Shown: positions 34,808-43,316 of the stretch, one piece after another | Position numbering within the stretch: position 1 is the first letter of the stretch | Layout of the letters: each line of letters starts with the position of its first letter | Source of the DNA: DATMNI01 sp963817515 | GTDB lineage: Bacteria > Acidobacteriota > Terriglobia > Bryobacterales > Bryobacteraceae | Length of the DNA: 64,000 nt | Assembly (NCBI GenBank): GCA_963817515.1 | Contig: CAWFPJ010000031.1 | Location: 744,001 to 808,000 of the forward strand | Direction: 5' to 3' | Translations under genes and position numbers: made by a program | Notes under the pieces: generated by a model | What the model was told of the DNA's origin: nothing | The model's database searches: none | Seen by the model: the letters and a program-made list of their open reading frames with translations, nothing else

Positions 34808-36676
34808 ATGATCAAGCCTCCGAAGGCGCCCGACTCACCCGGCATTCGTAACGTTGCCATTCTGTTTGCTGTGGTCGCCATCCTGTACGTGGCCCGGGAT
34901 CTTTTGATCCCACTGACGTTCGCCGTCACACTCTCCATGATTCTGGCGCCGTTCGTGGCGGTACTGCAGAAACTGCGCTTGGGCCGGGTTGCCTCGGCAC
35001 TCCTGGTGATCGTGTTCGCGACGGCTTCGGTAGGGGGAATCAGTTGGGTGATCTTCAATGAATTGATTTCGGTGGCCATCGAACTTCCCGGATATCAGGA
35101 AAATATCACCAAGAAAATCGAAGCGATTCGCGCCCCCAGCAACAGTGTTTTGGGACGGGCTGCCAGCAGTGTGAAAGAACTGGGGAAGATGGCCAGCGCG
35201 CCTTCGGTGGTTCCACCGGCCGAGGTTCCGCCAACACCCGGAGTGCCGGCAGGGCCCAACGAACGAAAAACGCGGCGCGCTGTTCCGAATCCGGCCAGCC
35301 GGCCGCTTGCCGTGCAGGTTGTGGAGCAGCCTGGGAGTGAACTGCAGTATGTGGGTGACATGATCAAGCCTTTCCTCCGGCCTTTTGCAGTCTTCGGAAT
35401 GGTGCTGATCTTCAGCCTGTACTTGTTGATTGAGCAAAACGACTTGCGAAACCGGCTGTTCCGCCTGGTCGGATTGCACCAGCTCAACGTGATGACGCAG
35501 GCTCTCGATGATGCCACACAGAGGGTGGGCCGATACCTGATGCTGCAGCTTCTGGTGAACGTCTGCTTCGGGGCGTTATGCGCAACCGGCTTGTATCTGA
35601 TTGGCCTTCCCTACGCGGCGTTGTGGGGCGCGGTGGCTGCGATCTTGCGGATTGTGCCCTATGTCGGCTCGGTGGTTGCCACCTCATTGCCTCTGCTGCT
35701 TTCGCTGGCGGAGTTCGATGGTTGGGGGCCTCCGTTGATGGTGTTCGCGTTGTTCGTGACCCTGGAAGTGATAACCGGCAACTTCGTGGAGCCATGGCTC
35801 TACGGGATCCACACGGGAGTTTCCTCGCTGGCACTGCTTATGACCACGGTGTTTTGGGCCGCGCTCTGGGGGCCCGCCGGCCTGATTCTCTCCACTCCGC
35901 TGACGGTTTGCGTGGTGGTGCTGGGCCGCTATGTGCCGCAGTTCTCGTTTCTGCACATCCTGCTGGGCGACGAAGCCACACTGGTGGCCGAGGCACAGAT
36001 TTACCAGCGCCTGCTGGCCATGGACGATCAGGAAGCCAGAGCTGTGGCCGATCGATACCTGAAAGACCATTCTTTGGCCCAACTCTACGATTCGGTCCTT
36101 ATCCCGGCGCTGACTATGGCCGAGCATGACCGGCATAAGGGCGCGCTGGACCCGGCCCGGGAACAATTTCTTTTCCTGAGTTTAAAAGAGATGCTGGCGG
36201 AGCTTCCGGACTATTCGTTGAAGACCGAACCGGTGAATACGGAAGCCGCCATGGAACCCAAGACCGAATGGCCGGCCGGCCGCGTGATTTGCATTCCGGC
36301 CAACGATGAGGCTGACGAGATCACCGCCGCTATGCTGTCCCAGCTGCTTGAACTGGGCGGATGTGTAGCGCTCTCGTTTCCGATTGAGGCCGACCTGCTT
36401 GAGATGGTGCAGGTTCTGGAACCTTCGGCGGATGACGTCATCTGTATTTCCTCGCTGCCGCCATTCGCGTTCTCCCACGCCAAGACTCTGAGCCGCCAGC
36501 TGCGGTCGAGCTATCCGCGGACCAGGCTCGTGGTAGGGGTGTGGGGATTTTCGGGTGAAATCGAACCCGCCATGGAACGGTTTCAAGTACCGCGTCCGGA
36601 CCACCTGGTGACCACTCTGGAGCAGGCTGTGATGGCGATAGCGGTGCCGGCTAAGGCTGCCGCCGAATTGACTTAG
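34808..36676 (+). CDS. AI-2E family (PerM-like) transporter with C-terminal Rossmann-like domain
   Basis: 622 residues from the ATG at 34808; an upstream start at 34736 adds an unlikely basic tail. Residues ~10-360 form the PerM/AI-2E membrane core (LLIPLTFAVTLSMILAPFVA, PYAALWGAVAAILRIVPYVG, LWGPAGLILSTPLTVCVVVL). A Pro-rich cytoplasmic insert sits at ~130-180. After ~370 is a helical linker. Residues ~490-610 (RVICIPANDEADEITAAMLS, ELGGCVALSF, VICISSLPPFAFSHAKTLSR) look like a cobalamin-binding-type Rossmann domain without an obvious DxHxxG motif. The fusion is unusual compared with E. coli PerM (~350 residues). Confidence 0.8.
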   Translation: MIKPPKAPDSPGIRNVAILFAVVAILYVARDLLIPLTFAVTLSMILAPFVAVLQKLRLGRVASALLVIVFATASVGGISWVIFNELISVAIELPGYQENITKKIEAIRAPSNSVLGRAASSVKELGKMASAPSVVPPAEVPPTPGVPAGPNERKTRRAVPNPASRPLAVQVVEQPGSELQYVGDMIKPFLRPFAVFGMVLIFSLYLLIEQNDLRNRLFRLVGLHQLNVMTQALDDATQRVGRYLMLQLLVNVCFGALCATGLYLIGLPYAALWGAVAAILRIVPYVGSVVATSLPLLLSLAEFDGWGPPLMVFALFVTLEVITGNFVEPWLYGIHTGVSSLALLMTTVFWAALWGPAGLILSTPLTVCVVVLGRYVPQFSFLHILLGDEATLVAEAQIYQRLLAMDDQEARAVADRYLKDHSLAQLYDSVLIPALTMAEHDRHKGALDPAREQFLFLSLKEMLAELPDYSLKTEPVNTEAAMEPKTEWPAGRVICIPANDEADEITAAMLSQLLELGGCVALSFPIEADLLEMVQVLEPSADDVICISSLPPFAFSHAKTLSRQLRSSYPRTRLVVGVWGFSGEIEPAMERFQVPRPDHLVTTLEQAVMAIAVPAKAAAELT

Positions 36677-36682
36677 GCCACT

Positions 36683-36749
36683 CGACTTAACCAGCGGCCT
36701 TAACCAGGCGACTCAACCAGGCGACTCAACCCAGCCGACTTAACCCAGG
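36683..36749. repeat. Degenerate 12-14-bp tandem repeat
   Basis: Five units directly after the AI-2E transporter gene: CGACTTAACCAG, CGGCCTTAACCAGG, CGACTCAACCAGG, CGACTCAACCCAGC, CGACTTAACCCAGG. Unit length changes by a base, so it is non-coding. Function unknown. Confidence 0.8.
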
Positions 36750-36762
36750 CGCCGGCGCGCGA

Positions 36763-37029
36763 TTAGGTTGTCTGACCGGTGGTTGCCTGGATCTGCACAG
36801 GGTCGGGCTTCCGGCCCGATCCCCTTGGCCTTCCCCTGGGCTTCCGGCCGCCGTTCTTGAGCTGTTCAAAAGTTGCGATGGCTTCAATGAGGGTCGACCA
36901 CCGCATTTCCGTCGCCGCCAGGTCCTTGCGCAAATCGGTCAAAATGTTTTCGACGGAAGTTGGCGTTCTTCGGCGTTTCGCCACTTTGGGAACCAAACTT
37001 ATAGGCGCGCTGGCCACAGGTCCATTCAA
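36763..37029 (-). CDS. Small basic protein with AT-hook-like tail
   Basis: 88 residues. A helical middle (VENILTDLRKDLAATEMRWS, then LIEAIATFEQLKNG) is followed by a basic tail KPRGRPRGSGRKP that resembles an AT-hook (GRP core flanked by Arg/Lys). No domain is recognised. A DNA-binding role would be inference. The gene lies downstream of the secreted protein at 37085. Confidence 0.5.
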   Translation of the reverse strand: MNGPVASAPISLVPKVAKRRRTPTSVENILTDLRKDLAATEMRWSTLIEAIATFEQLKNGGRKPRGRPRGSGRKPDPVQIQATTGQTT

Positions 37030-37084
37030 TTCTTGGCCACCTTCTTAGTGCGATTTACAGGCATCGGTTTTACTTTTTGAAAAT

Positions 37085-37666
37085 TCATTTGCGGCGGAAT
37101 ACCTTTCGCCTGATATCCGGCCAGAATTCGGATCCCAGGTTGCCGACCAGATCCCACCCGAGTTGGAGAGAGCCCTGGGCGAATCCGAGGGCCACGGTGT
37201 TGAGCCGTCCCGGATACCACTGGTTCGAAAGATAGGCCGCTCCGTACGCGCTGCCGATGCGCCACGTGGCCAGGGTCTCAGAGCCTTTGTCGGTGCGAGT
37301 CAGTATGGTGCCGCGAATCGCATGTCCCGTGCGGCGCCAGAAGCCTGTGCTTGAGGAGCGGAAATAGCGGGGATCCTGGTGCAGCACACTGTCCAAACCA
37401 AAACCCATCGCGCTATGGATGACAGAGTAGGCCATGGTGGAGCCGAAGCGTTTGCCGTAGCCCTGCGCGCCTTGACCCCATTCGGTCGGGGCATCAGCTG
37501 CCTGCAGGATTCCGGCATATGCCGCGGCGCCGACGACCGCCAACGGGTCAAATGAATGCCGGGCATGAAAGCTCAGCTTTTCCTCTACGTTCAGAGCTAC
37601 AAAGGGCTGAGCCGATCCGGTCAAGGGACCCGCAAGGGCCACGCATGCATAGAGTATGAAACGCAT
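37085..37666 (-). CDS. Secreted protein of unknown function, Acidobacteria-type
   Basis: 193 residues. Signal peptide RFILYACVALAGPLTGSAQ. The mature part is Gly/Tyr-rich with conserved-looking stretches (HSFDPLAVVGAAAYAGILQA, SVLHQDPRYFRSSSTGFWRR, TGHAIRGTILTRTDKGSETL, AYLSNQWYPGRLNTVALGFA). This pattern recurs in secreted or outer-membrane proteins of Acidobacteriota whose role is unknown. A 7-bp inverted repeat lies 48 bases upstream. Confidence 0.65.
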   Translation of the reverse strand: MRFILYACVALAGPLTGSAQPFVALNVEEKLSFHARHSFDPLAVVGAAAYAGILQAADAPTEWGQGAQGYGKRFGSTMAYSVIHSAMGFGLDSVLHQDPRYFRSSSTGFWRRTGHAIRGTILTRTDKGSETLATWRIGSAYGAAYLSNQWYPGRLNTVALGFAQGSLQLGWDLVGNLGSEFWPDIRRKVFRRK

Positions 37667-37713
37667 TGAGTCGACTGGTACCCCTCCAGTTTAAGTGGGA
37701 CCCCCGCGGAAGT

Positions 37714-37731
37714 CTGAGCAAATGTGCTCAG
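37714..37731. promoter_or_regulatory. Perfect 7-bp inverted repeat, operator-like
   Basis: CTGAGCA-AATG-TGCTCAG, 48 bases upstream of the minus-strand secreted protein gene. The same half-site TGAGCA recurs at ~37742 and in the hairpin at 37815. Either a regulator-binding site or a hairpin in the leader. Confidence 0.55.
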
Positions 37732-37814
37732 TGTTCCCGATTGAGCATATCAGGTGTGTTGGCAGAACGTCATATTGACAAAGCTGGTGACTTAACCTAT
37801 TATGGTTAACGACT

Positions 37815-37833
37815 GAGCACTTCTGCTCTTTTT
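37815..37833 (+). terminator. Hairpin with T-run, terminator-like
   Basis: GAGCA-CTTC-TGCTC followed directly by TTTTT. The stem is only 5 bp, but the T-run makes it terminator-like on the plus strand. No plus-strand gene lies just upstream, so it may instead be an operator related to the palindrome at 37714, or act on a leader transcript of the kinase gene. Confidence 0.4.
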
Positions 37834-38208
37834 GTCAGATTTCCTGAACTAAGTTAGGTTATCTGAATCGCCTTTCCTTAGCTAACTAGAACTGAACCCT
37901 CTTCCGGTTCAATTGAAGATCAGCGCCAAATTTGATCCTCCATTGGTAAGGACCAAATGCCAGCCTAAGAATAGACGCCTTTAATTTGAGTAAGCTACGG
38001 AAGAATAAACGCTTGTACTACAGCTATTTAGCGTCTAAATAACTGCCGCATACCCTATTAATATATTATAATTAAACTGGATTATCGTATATAATGTGTT
38101 TGTGGCCGAGCGTTTGTAGGGAATGCCCTCAATTGAAATAGCATGAGAATGCAGAACCGTACGCCCACTGACTCTGAAATCCCCTTACCCAAATAGCTAG
38201 AAGGAAAA

Positions 38209-39468
38209 ATGACAACTTCGCCACGCGTCTCAACATCAAGGCGCCAGGACCCCGCCGAATTCCCCCTAGAAACGAGCCTGAATCCGATTGAAACCGAGCA
38301 CAGCGATCTGCTCTCATTCGTCATTCGCGACGCTTCCAGACGCAAGGTTGCCGAAGATCAATTTCGCAGCAACGATGCGGTTTTTCACCTCATGGTCAAT
38401 AACATCAAAGACTATGGGATCATCATGCTCGACGCGGAAGGGCGCATTGTCACTTGGAACGCCGGAGCACAAACCATCAGCGGCTACCAGGCCGATGAAG
38501 TCGTCGGAAAGCACTTTTCGCTTTTCTACCCTGCCATCGACATTGAACAAGGCAAGCCCTTACGGGAGCTCGCAGCCGCCGATTCGGCCGGCCGGTTCGA
38601 GGACGACGGCTGGCGGGTACGGAAGGACGGTACTCTGTTCTGGGCCAACGTGATAATGACGGCTCTCCGGGATCTGGACGGCAAGCTTCTAGGCTTTGCC
38701 GAAGTTACGCGCGATATGAGCGAACGTAAGCAGGCCGAAGCCCTCGACGGCGCTAAGACCCTGGAGCTTATCGCCGCCAACCGGGAGCTGGAATCGTTCG
38801 CGTACTCGGTTTCTCACGACCTCCGCGCGCCCCTGCGGCACCTTGATGGCTTCGCGGAACTCCTGCGCAAGAACTGCTATCCACAGTTGGACGCCACGGG
38901 ACAACGCTACCTGGACAAGATCACCGCTTCCGCACAGCGGATGGGACGTCTCATCGACGACCTTCTCGCGTTCTCACGCTTGCTGCGGACCGATGTCTCC
39001 AGAACGCACGTGAGCCTTCAGGGTCTCCAGGACGAAGTCCGGCGCGACCTGGAGCCGGATCTCGCCGGACGCACCGTGGTCTGGAGAATCGGCCACCTGC
39101 CGGACGTCTATGGCGATCGCTCCATGCTCCGCCAGGTGTTCGTCAATCTTCTGTCGAACGCAGTGAAATACACGCGCAACCGGGCGGAAGCCGTAATCGA
39201 GATCGGCTGCGCCGGCACTACCGACGAGGAAGCCACCATCTTCGTGCGTGACAACGGAGCGGGCTTCGAAATGCAATACGTCGACAAGCTTTTCGGGGTA
39301 TTCCAGCGGCTTCACTCGGATGAATTTGAAGGCAATGGCGTTGGATTGGCCAACGTCCGCCGTATCGTGGAGCGCCACGGCGGCCGGGTGTGGGCGGAAG
39401 GCGCAGTGGATCAGGGAGCAACATTCTACTGTTCGCTACTGCTGAATCGGGAAAAAGATCATGCATAG
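38209..39468 (+). CDS. PAS-domain sensor histidine kinase, bacteriophytochrome-type
   Basis: 419 residues, no membrane segment, so cytosolic. A PAS domain with PAC (~residues 55-180: YGIIMLDAEGRIVTWNAGAQ, RKDGTLFWANVIMTALRDLD) is followed by HisKA (ELESFAYSVSHDLRAPLRHL, His at ~205) and HATPase (FVNLLSNAVKYTRN, DNGAGFEMQYVDKLFGVFQR, GNGVGLANVRRIVERHGG). The phospho-acceptor region is that of phytochrome-like kinases that pair with Rcp1-type receivers, and such a receiver follows with 8 bases of overlap. The ribosome site AGAAGGA supports the start. No chromophore-binding GAF domain is present. Confidence 0.9.
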   Translation: MTTSPRVSTSRRQDPAEFPLETSLNPIETEHSDLLSFVIRDASRRKVAEDQFRSNDAVFHLMVNNIKDYGIIMLDAEGRIVTWNAGAQTISGYQADEVVGKHFSLFYPAIDIEQGKPLRELAAADSAGRFEDDGWRVRKDGTLFWANVIMTALRDLDGKLLGFAEVTRDMSERKQAEALDGAKTLELIAANRELESFAYSVSHDLRAPLRHLDGFAELLRKNCYPQLDATGQRYLDKITASAQRMGRLIDDLLAFSRLLRTDVSRTHVSLQGLQDEVRRDLEPDLAGRTVVWRIGHLPDVYGDRSMLRQVFVNLLSNAVKYTRNRAEAVIEIGCAGTTDEEATIFVRDNGAGFEMQYVDKLFGVFQRLHSDEFEGNGVGLANVRRIVERHGGRVWAEGAVDQGATFYCSLLLNREKDHA

Positions 39469-39944
39469 ACGCTTACCTGAAATTTTGATGGCGGAAGACA
39501 GTGCCAACGATGCCGAACTCACGCTCGGGGCGCTGGCCGAATACAACCTGGCCAATCGTGTCGTGTTGGTGGCAGACGGAGCCGAAGCGCTCGATTATCT
39601 TTACCGGCGGGGACGCTTCGCGGGCCGCATCAGGCCTCAATCCGATCCTGTTGCTGCTCGACCTGAAAATGCCGAAGGTCAACGGCCTCGAAGTCCTCCG
39701 CCAAATGAAGAAATCCCCGGAACTGGTAGATATTCCGGTGGTGATGCTTTCGTCCTCGTGCGAAGAACTCGACCTGATAGAAGCCCAGGAGCTTGGAGCC
39801 AGCGCCTTCGTCGTGAAGCCCGTCCGATTCCAGGACTTTGTGGATGCGGTCAAAACCATTGGGAGATTCTGGGGCGTGCTCAATATCCTTCGGCCTGGAG
39901 GAATCGAAGCCGCACGAACCCTGGTGCAACCCGACGCATCATGA
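39461..39944 (+). CDS. Rcp1-type single-domain response regulator (frame break)
   Basis: About 160 residues across one break at ~39625 (one extra base). The start (ILMAEDSANDAELTLGALAE) gives the acidic pocket; after the break the frame has LLLLDLKMPKVNGLEVLRQM with the phospho-acceptor Asp, then PVVMLSSSCEELDLIEAQEL and FVVKPVRFQDFVDAV with the conserved Lys. There is no output domain. It overlaps the kinase upstream by 8 bases and the next gene by four (ATGA). Probably the cognate receiver for the kinase at 38209. Confidence 0.87.
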
Positions 39945-41041
39945 AGATACTCCATCTGGAAGACAGCGATAGCGATGCAGAGTTGATTTACGAAGTCCTG
40001 AGTGAGGTTATCGCCTGCCAGGTGACGCGCGTGGCAACTCGCGAAGCGTTCCTCGAAGCCCTCGGCAACGACGGTTGGGACATGATCCTGGCAGACTACC
40101 GGCTGCCTTCATTCGACGGCATCTCGGCCCTGAAACTGGCGGTGGAGAGACGCCCCGGCTTACCATTCATCTTCGTAACCGGCGCCCTGGGCGAGGAACT
40201 GGCCGTGCAAACTCTTAAGAATGGCGCGACCGACTACATCCTGAAAAACCGTCTGAACCGCCTGCCGCAGGCCGTCGCCAGGGCCATGCGTGAATCTGAA
40301 TCTGCCAAAGCGCGCGCGGAGGCCGAACAGAAACTCAAGGCCTCCCTGCACGAGAAAGAGCTACTCCTGAAGGAGGTTCATCACCGTGTCAAGAACAACC
40401 TCCAAATCATCTGCAGCCTGCTTAGTATGCAATCCGAATCCATCAATGATCCACGCTTAGCTTCTGCCCTCCAGGAAAGTCAGAAACGAATCGAGTCGAT
40501 CGTCATGGTTCACGAAATGCTCTATTCCTCCGGCAGCCTGAGTGACATCGATCTGGCCGAATACATTCGCCTGCTGGCCACCGAAGTTTCAAATTCCTAC
40601 GGCGTAGATCCCGAACGCATTCGATTCGTCTTTGACCTCGAGCCGCTCCGCTTCGAGATCGACCATGCCATCCCTTGCGGGATGATTCTGAATGAACTGC
40701 TGTCGAATGCGCTGAAATATGCTTTTCCAAATGGGCGCAGCGGCGAAATACGGGTCTCGCTACAACAGCACGAAGGCTGCATCCGGCTGGCCGTTGAAGA
40801 TACGGGAGTGGGCCTGCCGGAGAGCCTGCGCCACGGCGGAATTGGTTTAAGGATTGTCCATATACTCGCCCGACAACTGAGAGGGAGCATTGAAATAACC
40901 TCCGACCAGGGGGCGCACTTCGTTTTGAAGTTCGGTGAGATAGCTGCCTGCGCAAAGGACGGGAGTTCTCAGGTTTGCGCGGCTGCGCAGGCACAGATCC
41001 TGGAGAAGGCCACCAACGCCGGTATCAGACAGACGGTCTGA
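39941..41041 (+). CDS. Receiver-HisKA_2 histidine kinase
   Basis: 366 residues from an ATG overlapping the previous stop. Residues ~1-120 are a receiver (LHLEDSDSDAELIYEVLSE, MILADYRLPSFDG with Asp, FIFVTGALGEELAV). The kinase part is of the HisKA_2 type (EKELLLKEVHHRVKNNLQII, His at ~145), with HATPase motifs LNELLSNALKYAFPNGRSG and GVGLPESLRHGGIGLRIV. A receiver in front of a kinase suggests a phosphorelay fed by the upstream pair. It is convergent with the next hybrid kinase and overlaps it by 17 bases. Confidence 0.9.
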   Translation: MKILHLEDSDSDAELIYEVLSEVIACQVTRVATREAFLEALGNDGWDMILADYRLPSFDGISALKLAVERRPGLPFIFVTGALGEELAVQTLKNGATDYILKNRLNRLPQAVARAMRESESAKARAEAEQKLKASLHEKELLLKEVHHRVKNNLQIICSLLSMQSESINDPRLASALQESQKRIESIVMVHEMLYSSGSLSDIDLAEYIRLLATEVSNSYGVDPERIRFVFDLEPLRFEIDHAIPCGMILNELLSNALKYAFPNGRSGEIRVSLQQHEGCIRLAVEDTGVGLPESLRHGGIGLRIVHILARQLRGSIEITSDQGAHFVLKFGEIAACAKDGSSQVCAAAQAQILEKATNAGIRQTV

Positions 41042-42983
41042 GGAACAGCTCTTTTTCCTGTCCCTGAAGGTCCAGGAGATTGGCGATATTGTTCAAGAAT
41101 TCTTTCTTACCAAAAGGCTTGGGAAGAAAGAGACCCGGGGGCAGACTGTCGCGTTTTTCCAGGAGTTCCTGAGCATATCCGGAAATGAACATGATCTTCA
41201 TTTCCGCCCGCCGCTCGGTGAGTATCCGGGCGACCTCAAAGCCGCTTGCCTTTGGCATCATGACATCCGTAATCAACAAGTCGATTCCACCATCGAATTC
41301 GTTCGCGACACGGATCGCGTCCTCGCCGGTTTGGGCTTCGAGAACCTTCCAGCCGGAAGATGCGAGGAATGTGCAGAACAGCCGCCGCAGGCTGTCCTGG
41401 TCTTCGGCCAGCAATATCGTCCTTGCCTCCCGGAGTTCGCAGCCGGAACTCGAATCGCTCACAACAGACAGCGCGTCTAGCGCTACCACGAGTGGAACGT
41501 AGATCGTAAAGGTGGTGCCTTTTCCCAGGGCGCTCTCCACTTGAATGGTTCCGCCAAGATCCGTGACGATGGTGTGAACGATCGAAAGACCCAACCCGGT
41601 TCCCTGACCGGCTTGTTTGGTGGTGAAGAAGGGTTCAAACAAGCGCTCCGCAGTTTCGGCGCTCATGCCGGTACCCGTGTCTGTCACGCTCAGTGCGATA
41701 GACTCCTCCCTCTGGTTTGAGAGACCGGCTCGGGGGATGTCCACATTCGCAGTTTCGATCGTGATCTTGCCGCCTTCGGGCATGGCATCCCGGGCATTCA
41801 CCACCAGATTCGTCAGAACCTGTTTCAACTGACCATGGTCCCCGCGGACTGCTCCCTGGCTCTCCAGCGTGAAATTGCATTTCACCGCCGGACCGGCCAG
41901 GCGGCGTAAGATTTCTTCCGTGTCCCGGATCACCGCGTTCAGGTCGACGTCCTGCTTTTCAATCGGCTCGTTGCGGCTGAATTTCAATAGTTGCTTGGTA
42001 ATACCGACAGCACCCTCGCTTGCCTTCCTGATCTCCGCCAGAGCGTTGCGGGTGGCATCGTCCGGTGCGGTAAGGCAGAGGATTTCCGTATATCCAAGAA
42101 TGACACACAGCATATTGTTGAAATCGTGCGCAACCCCTGCTGCCAGAAGCCCCACAGCCTGCATTTTGCTTTCCTGCCGTATCTGGGTCTCCTGTACCTG
42201 CCGGGAGGTCGCGTCGCGAAACGTAATCACCGCCCCTACCATCCTGCGGCCGTCAACGCTCTTCGCAATCTCACCTTCGATCGGGAACTTCTTGCCGGAA
42301 CGGTTGGTCGTGATCAGCCCCCGCGGCATTTGACTCGGAGACGGGGGAGTGAACGGCGGGGAAAGAATTTCATTCGCCGGCAAAAAGGATCGCAAATCCA
42401 ACAGCGGCAACAGCACCTCGATATCCCGATCCTGCACTTCTCTGTTGCTCCAACCCGTGAGCACTTCCGCCGGGCCGTTGAGGAACTGGATTTTCAGGTC
42501 CCGATCGACAACGACCACGGCATCAGGCATGGTGGCAAGTACGGTCGCCATCCATGCGCGCTGACGCCGAACTTCGCGGTCGGCTTGATTTTTGTGCAGC
42601 GCCATTTCGATCGAGGTGCTGATCGCCACGCTCTGGAACGGTTTCACCAGAAAACCGGAAGCTCCTGTCATTTTTGCCCGGTCGATTGTCTGCCGGTCCG
42701 TGTGAGCGGTCAAATAGATGACGGGGATGTCAAAACGATCCCGCACAGCGGCCGCCGTTTCGATCCCATCGACCGAACCTTTGATATGGATATCCATAAG
42801 GATCAAATCCGGGTGCAATTCCGGTATTTGGGCCAGCGTCTCTTCGCAGGAATCCACTATGCCGGAGACTTCGTAGCCGGCGGATACCAACTGAGACGCG
42901 ATGTGATGCGCGATGAGGCCTTCGTCTTCTACGATCAGGATTCTGGCACGTGCGGGCGGCGCTATTCGAGCGGATGACAGCAT
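41025..42983 (-). CDS. Hybrid histidine kinase: receiver-PAS-HisKA-HATPase-receiver
   Basis: 652 residues, no membrane segment. First receiver ~13-130 (ILIVEDEGLIAHHIASQLVS, LILMDIHIKGSVDGIETAA, VKPF). PAS ~140-260 (MPDAVVVVDRDLKIQFLNG). HisKA has GLLAAGVAHDFNNMLCVILG (His ~294). HATPase has NLVVNARDAMPEGG, DTGTGMSAETAERLFEPFFT and GTGLGLSIVHTIV. Second receiver ~530-640 (ILLAEDQDSLRRLFC, LLITDVMMPKASGFEVARIL, KPFGKKEFL). The first receiver resembles those of other PAS-hybrid kinases. A 9-bp palindrome lies ~80 bases upstream. It faces the two kinases on the other strand. Confidence 0.92.
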   Translation of the reverse strand: MLSSARIAPPARARILIVEDEGLIAHHIASQLVSAGYEVSGIVDSCEETLAQIPELHPDLILMDIHIKGSVDGIETAAAVRDRFDIPVIYLTAHTDRQTIDRAKMTGASGFLVKPFQSVAISTSIEMALHKNQADREVRRQRAWMATVLATMPDAVVVVDRDLKIQFLNGPAEVLTGWSNREVQDRDIEVLLPLLDLRSFLPANEILSPPFTPPSPSQMPRGLITTNRSGKKFPIEGEIAKSVDGRRMVGAVITFRDATSRQVQETQIRQESKMQAVGLLAAGVAHDFNNMLCVILGYTEILCLTAPDDATRNALAEIRKASEGAVGITKQLLKFSRNEPIEKQDVDLNAVIRDTEEILRRLAGPAVKCNFTLESQGAVRGDHGQLKQVLTNLVVNARDAMPEGGKITIETANVDIPRAGLSNQREESIALSVTDTGTGMSAETAERLFEPFFTTKQAGQGTGLGLSIVHTIVTDLGGTIQVESALGKGTTFTIYVPLVVALDALSVVSDSSSGCELREARTILLAEDQDSLRRLFCTFLASSGWKVLEAQTGEDAIRVANEFDGGIDLLITDVMMPKASGFEVARILTERRAEMKIMFISGYAQELLEKRDSLPPGLFLPKPFGKKEFLNNIANLLDLQGQEKELFLRPSV

Positions 42984-43316
42984 ACGATTCTCTTAGGGTC
43001 CCGTTTGAAATGTGGATCTAAATGGTAGATTTAAGCGTAGCACCATTTGTTATATAGTATGAAAGTTATCTTTGATAACTTTGAATCTAAAAGACGGAGT
43101 TCGGCAACCAACGGGCGGGTGTACGCTAGAAAATTATCTTGCTTAGTTTCTTATCAGTACAGTTGGCCTCGGCCACATCGGCCGGCTACGGATTTAGTTT
43201 GGCAAATTTGTGACTTAGGACCCTAAACATTCTGAGTTGTTGAAATAAATATCGCATAAGTCAAAGTTAATTATTCGTGTTATCTGTCTAATTTGGCGGT
43301 CAGCAAGCGGTCCGGT
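42984..43316. other. AT-rich intergenic region
   Basis: 333 bases upstream of the hybrid kinase and downstream of the DUF4159 gene. It contains the inverted repeat at 43062-43082 and an AT-rich stretch. No gene or clear promoter was recognised. Confidence 0.65.
43062..43082. promoter_or_regulatory. Perfect 9-bp inverted repeat, operator-like
   Basis: AAAGTTATC-TTT-GATAACTTT, about 80 bases upstream of the hybrid kinase start at 42983. The short loop and lack of a T-run argue against a terminator. It could be the binding site of a dimeric regulator. Confidence 0.6.

Larger units (their letters stand above)
37667..38208. other. AT-rich intergenic region with repeated palindromes
   Basis: 542 bases without a gene, clearly more AT-rich than its surroundings, especially 37960-38100. 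It separates the divergent genes at 37085 and 38209. It holds two related inverted repeats (37714-37731 and 37815-37828) and a half-site at ~37742. No promoter could be assigned with confidence. Confidence 0.7.

Noticed and set aside
42060..42977. 328-residue plus-strand open frame opposite the hybrid kinase
   Set aside because: It mirrors the kinase codons; the minus strand has full receiver, PAS, HisKA and HATPase motifs.
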